64,000 nt of DNA, taken from Chionoecetes opilio (Eukaryota > Arthropoda > Malacostraca > Decapoda > Majidae). Under the pieces are notes generated by a model. The model worked only from the letters and a program-made list of their open reading frames with translations, did no database searches and was not told the DNA's origin. Position 1 is the stretch's first letter. Each line of letters begins with the position of its first letter. Shown one piece after another: positions 1-35,082 of the stretch. A program made the position numbers and the translations under genes. The stretch spans positions 69,501-133,500 of the forward strand of contig JACEEZ010006000.1 in assembly GCA_016584305.1 (NCBI GenBank). Reading direction: 5' to 3'.

Positions 1-330
1 CGCGGCCTCTTGTAGCTTCCTTATTTTCTTATGTTCTTATATTCTTATATTATTGTAATGGTGTAATTGCATAATTGTATAGAGTAAAAGGAATTAATGG
101 GCAAGGGATATGATTGAAGGAAACATATGTAACTCAGATTAGTGATTATATTCCATGTTTTTATTTATCCGGCATGACATTGCTCTTCAAACAATTTAAT
201 TATTTATTTATTTTGCAGTTTGAGAGAATGCGGCGCACAAGCTCGGCATCACGCGGCTTCTTGTAGCTTCCTTATTTCTTACGTTCTTATGTTTTTATCA
301 CAGTATCTGAGCACGTACGAGTAACTCCAA
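1..330 (+). mobile_element. Two sense fragments of a LINE 3' end
   Basis: Bases 1-50 and about 245-300 carry the 3' terminal motif of a recurring LINE (gcctcttgtagcttccttat then ttcttatgttcttat). The longer copies at 441-690 and 13405-13952 show that this motif is the end of a reverse-transcriptase-encoding element. Confidence 0.7.
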
Positions 331-440
331 GGGTAATACAAGATCACAAGCAGACTGCACGACCGTAATCATTGCATTCTTTTACTGTGTTCAGCCTGAT
401 GTGTCGTGTGGGTTGCCTGCTGGCGTGACAGGTGCGACGC

Positions 441-690
441 GTTCAACACATAAGAACAAAAGAAAATAAGGAAGCTACAAGAGGCCGCGAGACCCACACG
501 AGGTAGTTCCTGTTACTTAGTTATAACACTACATCCATGCACCTTTCATCCCCATCCATGAATTTATCTAGCCTCCCTTTAAAGCTCTCTAATGACTCCG
601 CACTAACTACCTGTCTACTGAGTCCATTCCAATCATTTACCACCCTCTTTGTGAACCAGTTTTTTCAATACAAGAAAAAACTGGCTGGTA
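441..690 (-). mobile_element. LINE 3' end, antisense to dl
   Basis: Reverse complement of the 13405-13952 type: coding remnant of the RT C-terminus (KxWFTxRVVNDWNGL...) followed by the 3' UTR motif. Confidence 0.75.
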
Positions 691-1420
691 CACTTTTCAT
701 GCAGTAAGGTTAAGAACAAGTAATGCAGCCAACAACACAACAGTGGCAATGCTTTACACAGATACAGTCCACACAGTCAGTCAACCATAGCGTCATCCGT
801 GATTCTGATGGGGGGAAAAAAAATCCGCATAGTCTCATAGCAACGCGAATCGTCAGACTGTTTTGGTTAAAGTTGGTAAAGTTTGCCCTGTAACGTTTGT
901 GCGAGGTGGATAGCCTGTACTCAAAGTCATCTATCTGGAGTGGGATTTTATGCGGGGAATCCCAGTATCCCAAATGATGAGTGTAGTGAGAGAGACAGAG
1001 AGAGGGACACACACACACACATATCACAAGGCCACGGAGAGCCTTAGTACACGGGCGGATGTGTGTGTGCTCTCCTCCCATCTCTTCTCGTGCTTCTAAA
1101 TTCACTGCCAACCCCTATTACGTGTATAAACAGACACAGTGAACAATAATGGACGTGAAACTTTACATATAATTAGTGTGACGTTGATAATTGACCACAT
1201 ATATGAAGTTATGTTACTACGCGACCTTGGGAATACAGTGAAGTAACTACCAAAAGTGCGTCTTAGAGTATTACGTCATCGGACATTTTCGTGGGATGGA
1301 ATTAATGAAACAACGCGATAGAAAAATAAGTTAAGTGATTAGTGTCTTTGGGATTATTTTATTCGTGTTGTAGTAGTGGTGGTTGTGAGGGAGGTGACAG
1401 TGGGCTACAACGCATCAGCC

Positions 1421-1474
1421 CACGTGACCACTAACAGCCAATCAGAGGCGTTGCTGTGACCACTCGCGGCCAAT
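1421..1474 (+). promoter_or_regulatory. Candidate promoter elements upstream of dl (CACGTG and two CCAAT boxes)
   Basis: CACGTG at 1421-1426 and two GC-flanked CCAATCA motifs (1438-1442 and 1470-1474), 32 bases apart, lie in the least repetitive part of the 5' region. A good donor (GAG|GTAAGG) follows at 1643/1644 and could end a non-coding first exon joined to the 4263 acceptor. CCAAT boxes work in both orientations, so the direction is unproven. Confidence 0.3.
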
Positions 1475-2079
1475 CAGCGAACATGTTGTGATCTTGTTCC
1501 GGGAATAGACAGAATTAGTCATCTGGACCAAAATACTGTGTAGTAAACTTGTATTCTTCGGTCATTTCTCGTGGTTTAGGACTTGACCGTTCAACATGAA
1601 TTAGCAAGCGTGTGTATGAAGGAAGTGGCCGCGTCCTAAGGAGGTAAGGAGACTGTGGTGTCCGGTGAGGAGCGAATGTGGTGTCTAAATAGAGGAGAGG
1701 GAAGGGTGAGGCACGCTTGCTGATCCTGCTTGCCAAGGTGTAGGCAGTCAGGAGTCCTCGCACCCCTCCACCACTCTTATTTACCTCCTGACACTCCCAC
1801 CACTCAACACACACACTTATAAGACCCATCGTTTTGTGATTACGTGTGCTAAATGTCACGGTTAGACGTCCACTGTTAGCTATGAGAGCGAACGTTGCTT
1901 CTCGATCAATGGCCTGACAGCAATAGTGCAACAGTAGGAAAGTTTTATCAGGTCACAAATATGGGAAACAAATGCATCATACAAGAATAAACAGCCAAAA
2001 TTAGCATTGAAGGTCAGTGTCGCATGATTTTCCCTTTTATATTGAGTGGATAGTGGCAGACGGTTGCAGGGAGTTTCGT

Positions 2080-2300
2080 ACACAAGTTGTTTCGTACCCA
2101 GGTTTTGGTGGTAGTTTTGTACACTGATTTTGAGTTTTTTCGTACATACCTAGTGTCATTTCGTAACTCTAGTAATCGAGTTCAACTTTGAGCTGAGTGT
2201 ACGAAACGACTATGGTTTCATATAGACTACGAAACTACTTTTTGGTGTACGAATCTACTGGTGTACGAAACAACTTGTGTACGAACTGACTGCTTCCCAG
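2080..2300. mobile_element. Foldback element with CGTAC-rich arms
   Basis: Left arm gtacacaagttgtttcgtac (about 2079-2098) and right arm gtacgaaacaacttgtgtac (about 2262-2281) are inverted, with further scattered cgtac/gtacg motifs between them. Confidence 0.6.
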
Positions 2301-2394
2301 GCAGACTAGGTTAGTGTGTAAATCACTCTGAACTTCATTCACACTTAGCCTTTATGGGCTAATATTTAGAATATGACTGTTTCTGGATTAAAGT

Positions 2395-2892
2395 ATATTT
2401 GGATAATTTATAGTTTCACCCAACCAACGATTTTCTGATGCGCCTTATGTTTTTCTGGTGTGTTTTTATGTGTTTTGAATGAATCTGCTAACCGTTTCTG
2501 TCGCAATTTTTTTTTTTTTTTTTTTTCTTTTTTTAGGTAGATAAAGGTAATTTTTTTTTTTTTTAGTTAGGTAAAGGTTAGGTTAGGTATGGGAACCGTT
2601 TGTCGCAATTGTTTTATTTTTTTATTTTTATTTTTTTTTTATTTTTTATTTTTTTTAGGTAGATTAAGGTTAGTTTTTTTTTTTTTAGTTGGGTAAAGGT
2701 TAGGTTAGGTATGGGTTAGGTTAGGTTTAGTTTTTTTTTTCTTTTTGTTTCTTTCATTTTTGCCCCCCCCCCCCAAAAAAAATATTGCGACAGAAACGGT
2801 TAGCAGATTCATTCAAAACATAAAAACACACCAGAAAAACATAAGGCGCATCAGAAAATTGTTGGTTGGGTGAAACTATAAATTGACCGTAT
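2395..2892. mobile_element. Long inverted repeat, arms about 110 bp
   Basis: 2399-2508 and 2785-2882 are near-perfect inverted copies (for example tttctgatgcgccttatg against cataaggcgcatcagaaaa). The centre is T-rich with repeated aggttaggttaggta. Confidence 0.9.
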
Positions 2893-2924
2893 ATTTCACC
2901 TTTCTACTGTTTCTATGGTTTACG

Positions 2925-3615
2925 GTCATTTCGCCCACATGTCAGTTCGCCCAAATGTAGAGTTTGTTCGCCCACACTCAAGAGTCAGTTCGCCCCCACT
3001 ACAGTTGGTTCGCCCACACTGCACAAATATTTTTTTTGTTTTGTTTTGTTTGTTTGTTTGTTTGTTTATATATACATCACAAAGAACTGGCCAAGGGCAG
3101 AAAAAAAATGGGTAACACAAAAATGTAGTAAAAACTTTATTAAAACCCAAGAGAAACATACAAAGAATATAGGTAACGGAAACTCGTTATTCGATAAATG
3201 AGATTCAAAAAATTTGAATCTGGATTCGAATTAGAATAACGCAGTTGGGAGCGAACTCTTGTGTAATACAGATGACAAATCTTTGGGCAAGCGTAAGCAT
3301 TCAGAGAGAGAAGTGACTGTACTTAGAAATGACAGAGAGAGTGTGACTGAGAACTTATTTGATAATTCTGACTGTTAATTTTGGAGAGTTCTATCTTTTG
3401 TAATAAAAGAAGAAAAAGATAGACATAGTAATTATCCCATGAACCCAACGAGCCACTTAGTGAACTTACCACAACCCCCAACCTACATTTGACGCCAACT
3501 CTAACTTGGCGTTGCACAGTAAAGGAGTTATCTAATGTGGGCGAAATGACTCCACCGAGTGTGCGAACTGACTTTGGGCGAAACAACCTATTGGTGTGGG
3601 CGAAATGACCGGATA
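2925..3615. mobile_element. Foldback element with ATTTCGCCCAC arms
   Basis: The left end carries ggtcatttcgcccac plus several ttcgccca motifs. The right end carries the inverted gtgggcgaaatgacc set. The middle holds a LINE-like stretch (atcacaaagaactggcca). Confidence 0.65.
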
Positions 3616-3775
3616 CCGTTTCTATAGGTCAGAACGAGCGTGAAATTAACTATGAAATGTTGTGCAAACATAATTTTTTTCATAGGCCAGGTTTGGTGAG
3701 GTTAGTTTGAGGGTTAGGTTAGTTAGAGGGTTAGTTTCTGCAGAGAATAAGTTCGATTTTCTTTTGCTTATTATT

Positions 3776-3926
3776 TGATGCTTTTTCTAATGGATAGAGT
3801 GTTATTTCCTGTGCAAACGTCTAAAAAGTGGGTTTTTAGAAATTGGTCATCACTTTTTCGAATTGCCAAAAAAACCACTTGAAGTTTGCACAGGAAAAAA
3901 GTATCTCCATTAGAAAAAGCATCACA
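3776..3926. mobile_element. Small foldback element, arms about 40 bp
   Basis: gatgctttttctaatgga (about 3777-3794) pairs with tccattagaaaaagcatc (about 3906-3923), and tcctgtgcaaac pairs with gtttgcacagga. A piggyBac-like MITE follows immediately. Confidence 0.8.
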
Positions 3927-3928
3927 TA

Positions 3929-4140
3929 TTAACCACTTGAGACCCAGAACGTAATTCCCATTGTGATTTGGGTACCATTAAACGATTTTTAATGAGTATA
4001 AGTAATATTTTATAGATATCACCTGTTTAGTATCCTGGTCCACTAACTAATGTGGTATATCAAGTTGTTTTTTGTAATTTTATGGCTAACAACAGACGAT
4101 TTTATATAGCAAAGGAAAGATCTGGGCGTGAAGGGGTTAA
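3929..4140 (+). mobile_element. piggyBac-like MITE, copy 1
   Basis: TTAA at both ends, inner termini AACCACTTGAG and its partner CGTGAAGGGGTT. About 212 bp; same family as eight other copies here. The next exon (dl exon 1) begins 120 bases on. Confidence 0.85.
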
Positions 4141-4274
4141 GCGAAAAAAAAGCGTGATCGCATTTTAATGAATTCAGTTTGACAATGATTATTAAGATAA
4201 GCCTACAGTGTGACGTAGTGAGTGTTGTGAGTGGGTGTTCCTGACCTGCAGCTTGCCTTACAGGTGCTGGAGGC

Positions 4275-26969
<22,695 letters not shown>

Positions 26970-27689
26970 CATCCAGAGTGAGCAAGTGCTGGAGACAAAT
27001 TGGTGGAGTGTCTTGAATGCTAAGTCATCCCGAGTTATATGCACAGAAGAGATGCAGAAATTCTCATCATTTTTAACAAGTGGATTTTTTTTATGCCCCC
27101 GTGCACAAATTTGATATGGTCACATGCAGTGTACCTGTATTTTAGACGAATGACTGGAAATTACTAAAATGTGAGGAGTACTGAAAGGAAATGATCAGCT
27201 CATTTTGAGAATAGTTGGCAAGCAATATATAATCTTTCCTTTCGGTATGTCATTTTTAAAGTAAAGGGGGGGATGTGGTTTTACAGATGCAGAATAACGT
27301 TAAGACTTCCTTTGCTGGACTACTCATTTATATCACGGCAAATGATCCCATGTTGTACATAATCCTGGCAGGATCGTGTCACCCTGTTCCTGACAGTACC
27401 TGATATTAGACAGTGGCTCTGGTCTCGCCCCTGATGACCCCCAAGACTGTCTACTTAATTTAGGTCACTTGAATGTTATATGTTGTGTCACTGTAACCTG
27501 CACAAAGTATCGCTTCTTGTGCAGTTTGACAGAGGTTTTACCCTTTTTCAACTTCCAACCTTGTATAATATTCACACAGTTTGTACATTTTTAAAAAGTT
27601 AATTTTTTTTAACATTTTATCTGGTGACTCTTCTGTTAAGTTTTGTTGTTGTTGTGGATATATGACAGATTATATTTTATGAAGAGTTT

Positions 27690-28330
27690 TTAAGCATGAA
27701 GTGATGGTGCAATCAAAAAGTTCCGAGACTACACTCTTAAAAACAGACTATGTACCTGATAAAAATTTGGCTGCCGTCCCCTTTGAAGTAGTGACATTAT
27801 GCAGCGATGCTCTGCTCTCAGCACTTCTGCCATCATTTGAAGGCTCTCATGAAGTCCCATTCTTTCTGTATGCCAATGACCTCATCTACGGTGTCAAAAT
27901 GGTGACCCCTCAGCTTGAACTTCCATCTTGGGGAGGAGGAAGTTGTTGCAAGGACCCTAATCTAAATGTGGCTTCTGGCAACTAACTTATTCTTCTTCCC
28001 CAAGATGAAGTTCTAGTTGAAGGTTTGCAGTTTTGACATCATGGAGATTCAGCATGAATCCCAAATTGTACTTGACACGCTTAAAGATTGGGAGTTTCAG
28101 GGAGCATTCCCATCATGACAGAAGCGCTAAGAGTGGAAGTACCTCGTAACGTAGCATTCATGAAGACCCGTGCTAATTTCCAGGGGGGCCAACATCTAAT
28201 AATGTCAACTTTATTTCTGTGAAGAAGAAATAGGGTCAATACATACAGTAACCATGGAAAGTATTGGGAATAAGTCCCTCTGTAGCGGCATGGTGGCGTC
28301 CTTGCATTAATACAGGACATCAATTATTTA
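27690..28330. other. Unclassified element-like segment after dl
   Basis: Begins gtgatggtgcaatcaaaaagttccgagac and contains a small inverted pair (ttccatcttggggagg near 27920 against ttccccaagatgaag near 27996). The start recalls mariner-type ends, but no transposase is readable. The open frame at 27701-27985 has no recognisable motif. Confidence 0.3.
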
Positions 28331-29374
28331 CTGCCTAGGTTTGAGTGTTTGGGGTGTATGGTAGGTCATGCAATGCAGTGAGTGTTAGTGACCCTGAGGG
28401 TGATTGGCAGCCCAGTCATGCCCCACACAGGCAGGCTGGAGCCGCTGTGTCATGCATTCCTCCACTCCACAGGTGGCTTTGTCTCGCTCCTTATATTGCT
28501 TCCCAAACTTAACTCTGTTAAAACAGTTTACCTCTCAAGATGCATTGCAAGTATTTATCCACCGAGGAAAAGGTGCATATTCTCGTCCTACACAAGGCAA
28601 AGGTGAATTTGAGGGAATTTATGAGAAAGTAGAATGGAGTAGTGAGAGCAGAGCATATATTGTTTCCTTGCTGCCTTTATAAGGCAGTGCAGTGCCTGAA
28701 GGTTGAGCTCTGGCTCGCTGCTAGAAGGAAAATAGTTATTACTGCTCCGTCCCATTTCTCATAAATTTCCCTCCAGTTAACATTTGTCTTGTGTAGGGTG
28801 AGAATACATACCTTTTGCAATGCATTTTGAGAGTTAGACTGAAGTTTGGGCAGACCAATGCCACAACGTACCAAATGCAATCAGGGCAGACAAAGCCACC
28901 CGTAGAGTGAATGGATGAATAATGTGCAGCTTACCCGTCTGAGGCAACACAAGGCTACCAATCACTCTGCCAGTAATGGCCCCAGTACACTGCGTGCCAT
29001 ACACTGCAGCCCAAACATGTGCAGTAAATATTGGATTAATGAATTAACAAAAGGACAGCACGATACCGCTACAACACTACTTAGTCCCAACACTATGCGG
29101 TTGCTGTGCATGCATGAATATGTATGTGTAACACATGAGCTTCTATAATTTCTATATATTCAAATTATTTAAAGCTTATGTATGTATTTTGAGAAATAGG
29201 CAACCAAATGTTACCTTGATGCCCACATCACTTTTTTATCTTTCTAACCAGTAGTTTAGACAGAGGCAAATATCAAAGAAAAGACAGAATGATGACAAGA
29301 TATATCTAATCACACTAGCAATGTAATTTTCTCCCAGTTGTACATGCACAATGCAAAAATATACTTGCGTTTCA

Positions 29375-29645
29375 GCCTGTAGCGCCTGTAGGCAATTTTC
29401 CTTGAGGGCGCCGATGGTTGGCCCTCACACATAATGGCGCAGGCAGGTTCTTGATAAGTGAAGCTTGTTGTTAGAGCCTTATTCCGCCCCTGTGTTCTCT
29501 GATACACTTGCCATCAAAGGTAGAGTTCATGGGAGAACATGTGGGTGTTCTTTGGCCACTCGATGATAGCAGAAAGATTTTGCTCCTATTGGGCTTCCTC
29601 GGGTCACTGAGCACTGAGCACTGGTCCTGCACCGCCCTAGTAACT
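29375..29645 (-). mobile_element. SINE related to 48922-49258, inverted and headless
   Basis: Shares the body (gcgcctgtaggcaattttcc and the agtggcc...gaacaccc segment in complement) in the dl-UBR4 intergenic region. Confidence 0.55.
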
Positions 29646-31449
29646 AGAACAAAGTTACTATCTTTTAGATGAAATTCCAAATGTATATTTTATTAATTAT
29701 TTTTAGATTTGAAACCTAGTTTATCATCTTTCATTTCATAGCATAAATTACTTCTGGCCTCTTGTAGCAAGAGTCCACACACACACAAACTCAACAATCG
29801 CTTTAGGGAAGGATTATTGACAACTACTTACATTCCTTGCAAACCAACACGCATGTATAAAGACAAAGTCAGGTCATATCTCAACTTACATGGTACTGAT
29901 CTGCTGGGTTATCACTATGTAAAGACATTGTAGATTGTCTCTGGCGAGCAAGGGATTGAAAACCAAGGTCTCTAGCTTTTGGGCATGCAAACCACTACAA
30001 TACCCGACGACAATAATGCAAAACAAAATTACGTAGAGATATTATACTCGTCAAAATGCACCTTTATGACGTCTAGCTAAGTGTTGTAGGTTATGTGCAT
30101 GACTCAGTGTGAATGAGAGACTAAGGCACAGGATGATGCAATAAACAGCAGGTTATTTGCGAGTTATTTTGTTTGTCCCTTCTGCATAAGTGCCGGCACA
30201 CCTACGGCACCTTGCCGTGACGCAGCGTTGATGTGTTGTGTTAAGAATTCTGAAACTTTGAACAGACTTTTTGTGTGTTTACAGAACAATGCATTCTGTC
30301 CTAACAAGTTTCAGTAGTGACATACTGATTGTGGATGAAAACAAAAGGAACCATTGTACTATGCCACTGACCTTGGGTCTGAGTGTGTGTGTAACATTGA
30401 TTGCAGTGCCAGTCAGGGAAGATTGGAGAGCCGTCGTTTGGCACCATTCTGGAGACGGGGTTAGATTAGTACCATGCAGTGTAAATGATGTCTGCGAGAT
30501 CCATAAAATCTCCTTATTTTGAGGTTAAGACTTGAATATTTGAGTTTTTAGCATTGCCATCAATCAGTCTTATTTATTACTGTACTATTGTAGTCATGGA
30601 TTGATTTACTTTTCCTTAAATCTTAACTTAAGTAAATTTTTTAAATCTCAATATTGTTAAATATATTATAATATTTTAAATCTCAAAATTGTTAAATATA
30701 TTATAATTTTTTAAATCTCTAAATTGTTAAATATATTATACAGTCTATTAGATATTGTATGTTTTAAACAACAGGGAGTAAATATTTATCTCTGAATATT
30801 AGTTTTCAAAAGTAAGTTTGAAGTTTGGAGTTAAACGTGATCCTGCAGAGTCCAGAACTGTGCTGAATGCAATGTCACTGTGTTGATAATGTGAAGGGCT
30901 GATGGATGAAATTAAGTAAGGATTTTGTTTTCATTTGGCAATAAAGTAATTTGAAGATCCAAAGACTATGTATAGAGTAGTAGTCTTTGGGAAATCCTTG
31001 ACTTGATAAAGGAGCAAAGAAAGATTTATGTAATGTGTAGAATAATTTCTGAATCATGTTTTATGGCTGATGCTAATGTGAGATTCCCTCATGCATAAAT
31101 GAAGGAACAGATGCAGAGAGAGTGAAGGGCATGTTTTGTGTTGCCTGTGTGTGTCGTGTCCCAATGCACCGAATACAGCCGTCCTCCCAGGGGGGTGAGG
31201 AGGGCCCTGGTGCAGCATTATTACAGAGGTGAATGGAGATCTATTTTGTCTTACTATTTTTATATGTCAGTGTTCTCATGTGTTGAATAAGACCGTGAGA
31301 GATCACTTTTTATATAAAATGTATTCTTAAGACTTTTCAAAAATTACGAGTTGCCTTTGCATGCCATTAGCAGGAATGCTTGGAACTTGTTAAAAGTGTG
31401 ACAGTTGTGGATATGTTACGTCACATGAACATGAGTACTTTTACTTGAA

Positions 31450-31455
31450 AATAAA
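31450..31455 (+). terminator. Possible polyadenylation signal downstream of dl
   Basis: AATAAA lies about 4.5 kb after the dl stop. Others occur at about 30140 and 30940; I see none in the first 3 kb of the presumed 3' UTR. Which one is used cannot be told from sequence. Confidence 0.2.
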
Positions 31456-31489
31456 TGTGATAGCTAGGATACATTTTAGATGTTTATAT

Positions 31490-31925
31490 TAATCCTCTCA
31501 CACTATTAATACAGTGTGGTCGTGATGATACGATCAGACACGTTCCACGGAGCCTTACCCTCTGCATACCCTGTCAAGTTCCTCTCACTGTCCAACATGT
31601 CCTAATATCCTGCCCCCATCTTACTCCTGCCCGTTCCAGTTCCTTCCCTCATTTGTCCTCCCTTTCCCGACCTCCCTGTCTTGCGGACATTCTCCCGGAA
31701 TCCCCCTCCTTCTCCCTGGAAAATTTAATCTCCTTCCTCCAACAAATCCACATCCTACATCTGATCTAACCATCCTGCTGTAACATTCCGTTCTTTCCCC
31801 TTCCCTCACCGTTTCACTATTATTCTTTAACCCTGACCCTTTATATGCTTTGCCATAGTGCCATATGACCTCTGGTGTCTGGCACATTCACCTTTTTAGG
31901 CATTAAATCAATCATCAATCAATCA
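31490..31925 (+). mobile_element. LINE 3' end with ORF2 C-terminus and CAAT tail
   Basis: From about 31580 the frame reads LTVQHVLISCPHLTPARSS, the terminal zinc-knuckle region of Jockey/RTE-like ORF2, ending HILHLI at a TAA near 31770. It closes with a short atcaatcaatcat tail. Confidence 0.75.
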
Positions 31926-32539
31926 TATACTGTTTTGATTACGAGTTACTCCAAGAAAGCAGAAAAGTTAACATTTTGGATCCGAGTATCGTCGATAATT
32001 TCAATTTTTTCGACACTAATAAAGTCTCATTGGCCACCAGAATGCTGCAGCTTATGAGTAAACTATCCTGAACACATTCTCTAAATCAATTCACTGGTTA
32101 GTTGAAATTATCAATCAACATAATTTCTTTGTTACTGCAAAGATTGATAAGAATATGTATTAAGATTCTATTGTAGAGTTATGATGGTAAAGTAATATCA
32201 TAGATACACAATAAAGATTAAAATTGGAAAGAACAATCCAGTAATCAGACACTTCCATCTGGTGGGTACTTACTAGAGAGGCTGTTGACAAGGTTTGGCA
32301 CTTCATGACACAGACTGGCAGCAAGCAAGGTCCTGCATCTCCCCGGGGCTCTTGTAGGGAAGGTTCTACCATTCTTGTGTCCAGTCTGCTCCTTGATGTG
32401 TGCCTGAAATGCCCAGGATGTGGAGTATCTCATTGAATTTCAGATACCTAACTTCAAATCTTGCTATGAATCACATTTGGGAATATCAAACATGACTTCC
32501 TTTCTTAACACCTAATGATCTGCTCCATGGCAAGTGACA

Positions 32540-33110
32540 TCACTTCACACTACTCATCATTACCTGAGGCTTAACACTACTCATCATTACCTGAGGCTTA
32601 ACACTACTCATCATTACCTGAGGCTTAACACTACTCATCATTACCTGAGGCTTAACACTACTCATCATTACCTGAGGCCACTCTCAATTCCCAGCTGTAA
32701 CTATCATATACTGAGCTTAAACACTACTCATCATTACCTGAGGCTTAACATACTCATCATTACTGAGGCTTACACTACTCATCATTACCTGAGGCTTCAC
32801 ACTACTCATCATTACCTGAGGCTTCACACTACTCATCATTACCTGAGGCTTACCACTACTCATCATTACCTGAGGCTTAACACTACTCATCATTACCTGA
32901 GGCTTACCACTACTCATCATTACCTGAGGCTTCACACTACTCATCATTACCTGAGGCTTACCACTACTCATCATTACCTGAGGCTTCACACTACTCATCA
33001 TTACCTGAGGCTTACCACTACTCATCATTACCATCCATATCATACTGAGGCTTCACACTACTCATCATTACCTGAGGCTTCACACTACTCATCATTACCT
33101 GAGGCTAACA
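32540..33110. repeat. 27-bp minisatellite
   Basis: Unit cactactcatcattacctga plus ggcttaa, about 20 copies with a few damaged units; intergenic. Confidence 0.95.
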
Positions 33111-33216
33111 GTAAAGACAGGAAGGAGGGACAGCCGGGGGGCGACGCCATCCACACATCCTCAGTCCTCTTCTGCTGCTCCTTCCCAATCCGTTGAGCCC
33201 AGCCTCAAGTTGCTCG

Positions 33217-33219
<3 letters not shown>

Positions 33220-33286
<67 letters not shown>

Positions 33287-33303
33287 GTGTGTGTGTGTGT
33301 GTA
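33220..33303. repeat. AT then GT microsatellite
   Basis: About 60 bases at-repeat followed by gtgtgtgt. Confidence 0.95.
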
Positions 33304-33427
33304 GCAAACACACTCCTTAATGAGGTGGCACATACAAAAAAATAAACATCAGTTTTTGTCGCCTTCTACAACACCTAGGTTGACAAGAGACCTACACTCT
33401 GCATTCCATGGCTCCAGGCTGACACTA

Positions 33428-33535
33428 CGGCTATAAGCCATTAGCCACACAGACGGCTATAAGCCATTAGCCACACAGACGGCTATAAGCCATTAGCCAC
33501 ACAGACGGCTATAAGCCATTAGCCACACAGACGGC
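33428..33535. repeat. 26-bp minisatellite, four units
   Basis: Unit cggctataagccattagcca plus cacaga. Confidence 0.95.
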
Positions 33536-33539
33536 CTGC

Positions 33540-34571
33540 ATCACAGAGCAGCATCAACTAGTGCAGAGAGTGGTGGGCTCTGCATCCCTGCACCAATCTT
33601 TAGTCCTTTGGTATTATTTACATATATATCCTAAACATAAACACATCACTTCAACATTAAACATTATTAAATGAAGGGCCTTAAGCTTGTTGCAAATGCT
33701 ATGAGAATGTTGAATAACATTACATAGCATTAACAAAAATGACATAAGCTATTGAGATGAACAAAAGTGAGGGCGAGTTATGTTCAAGGGTATCATGATT
33801 GTATTCCTTTCAAATGACTGTCTTTTTGAGGCTACATACATTACATACATACATACATTGGTTCTATTTCTTGTAGGGATGTTTTCTGATCTCTGAATAG
33901 TAGGCCATTTAACAAAAAATCCTACACACTTAAATTTCTATCGAGTGTTGAATAAAAAAAGTACATTAAAGCATTGAAATTTATTGATATAATTATACTT
34001 TTTAAAGCATAGTACTATTTCTAGCGCCCATTATAAGTTTAACTAAGGTAACACTTGCATGATTATAAACCTAAATATAAAGGAGGTGAAAACTAATGTG
34101 CACATATTTGCTAAGGTATTATAATAAATCATCCTGAACTGGGCTCCTAGAACACCCAGCTGAACTGTGGCATTGACTTCACTTTTTAACAGCTCACAAA
34201 AAAAAATTCAAGACTCATCTCAACACATTTTTTGGGCAGCAAAATTCAACAGCTTTATAGTGATAGTTTCTGATCAATTTTCTGAGAGATTCAATCATTA
34301 TCACCATCCCTCAGGTGACAGATATCAGAGCTGATTTTTTTGTGTGCCTGATAAAAGATTTAGAATATCAGTACAGAAAACATGTTTCAGGTGTGTTGCA
34401 ATGTAAGTAAAAGATCAATCAAGAAATATCAAATAAATAAAAAGCAAAGGTAACATTTCCTGCGGTGCCATTACTTCATGGTACACTAGCCAATAACATA
34501 GATTGAAGATGTTCCTCTAATGTTCATATCACAGAATAATTCTACACAATGAAAAGTAAACCTAGATCATG
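33540..34571. other. Intergenic AT-rich sequence, nothing recognised
   Basis: Between the 26-bp array and the UBR4 polyadenylation signal; no open frame with a recognisable product. Confidence 0.5.
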
Positions 34572-34577
34572 TTTATT
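34572..34577 (-). terminator. UBR4: Likely UBR4 polyadenylation signal
   Basis: First AATAAA (gene strand) that I see after the stop, giving a 3' UTR of roughly 450 bases. Confidence 0.4.
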
Positions 34578-35017
34578 CATGTATAACACTGCATTAAGTT
34601 CCATAAAGCTCCATAAAGTACATCATCTCAAGACTTGTAGGCCTCAATCATGACCATTAAATTGCATTTGAAAAAACTAACTTCAAGATATATTTGAAAC
34701 TGAAAAAAAAATAATAATAATAATGGATATTGACTTGAATGATGTAAGTGGTGCATGGAAACAAAATTTCCTGGAAAATCTACAGGAAAGAGGGGGGGGG
34801 GGGGGACCATAGTTTTGCAAGTCATCAAACCTTGTAATCAATTAACTAACCATTCTACAACACATGAATATTACTGTAAGCGATCAGTGCAGAACTTAAT
34901 GCAAGCGATAGTGGGTATCAATAAATGTTCTTCCAGGATGCTCGTTATAAAACAAAATATACGTCTTGACAGGCTGCAAGGCTGGTGTGCACATTGCCCT
35001 CCTCCTCTTGCTGGGTG

Positions 35018-35082
35018 TTAGGGAAGGTTCAGAATGACTTCCGTTAAGAACTCATCAGGATTCTCTATTTCATGTAGTAAGC
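35018..35082 (-). CDS. UBR4: UBR4 exon w27 (last exon and stop)
   Basis: Encodes [20 protein letters not shown] plus P, then TAA at 35018-35020. Human UBR4 ends LLSEITDPESFLKDLLNSVP, so the natural C-terminus is complete. Acceptor tctcttttcttcag. Confidence 0.94.

Larger units (their letters stand above)
26970..31449. other. dl 3' UTR and intergenic sequence, no gene seen
   Basis: AT-rich. Short open frames show no family motif; a SINE relative is at 29375-29645 and an unclassified element at 27690-28330. Confidence 0.5.

Noticed and set aside
1515..1931. 138-codon minus-strand open frame
   Set aside because: No recognisable motif or splice context; low-complexity Pro/Ser/Thr reading of ordinary sequence.
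32534..33196. 220-codon repetitive open frame
   Set aside because: By-product of the 27-bp minisatellite; damaged units and no start context or domain.
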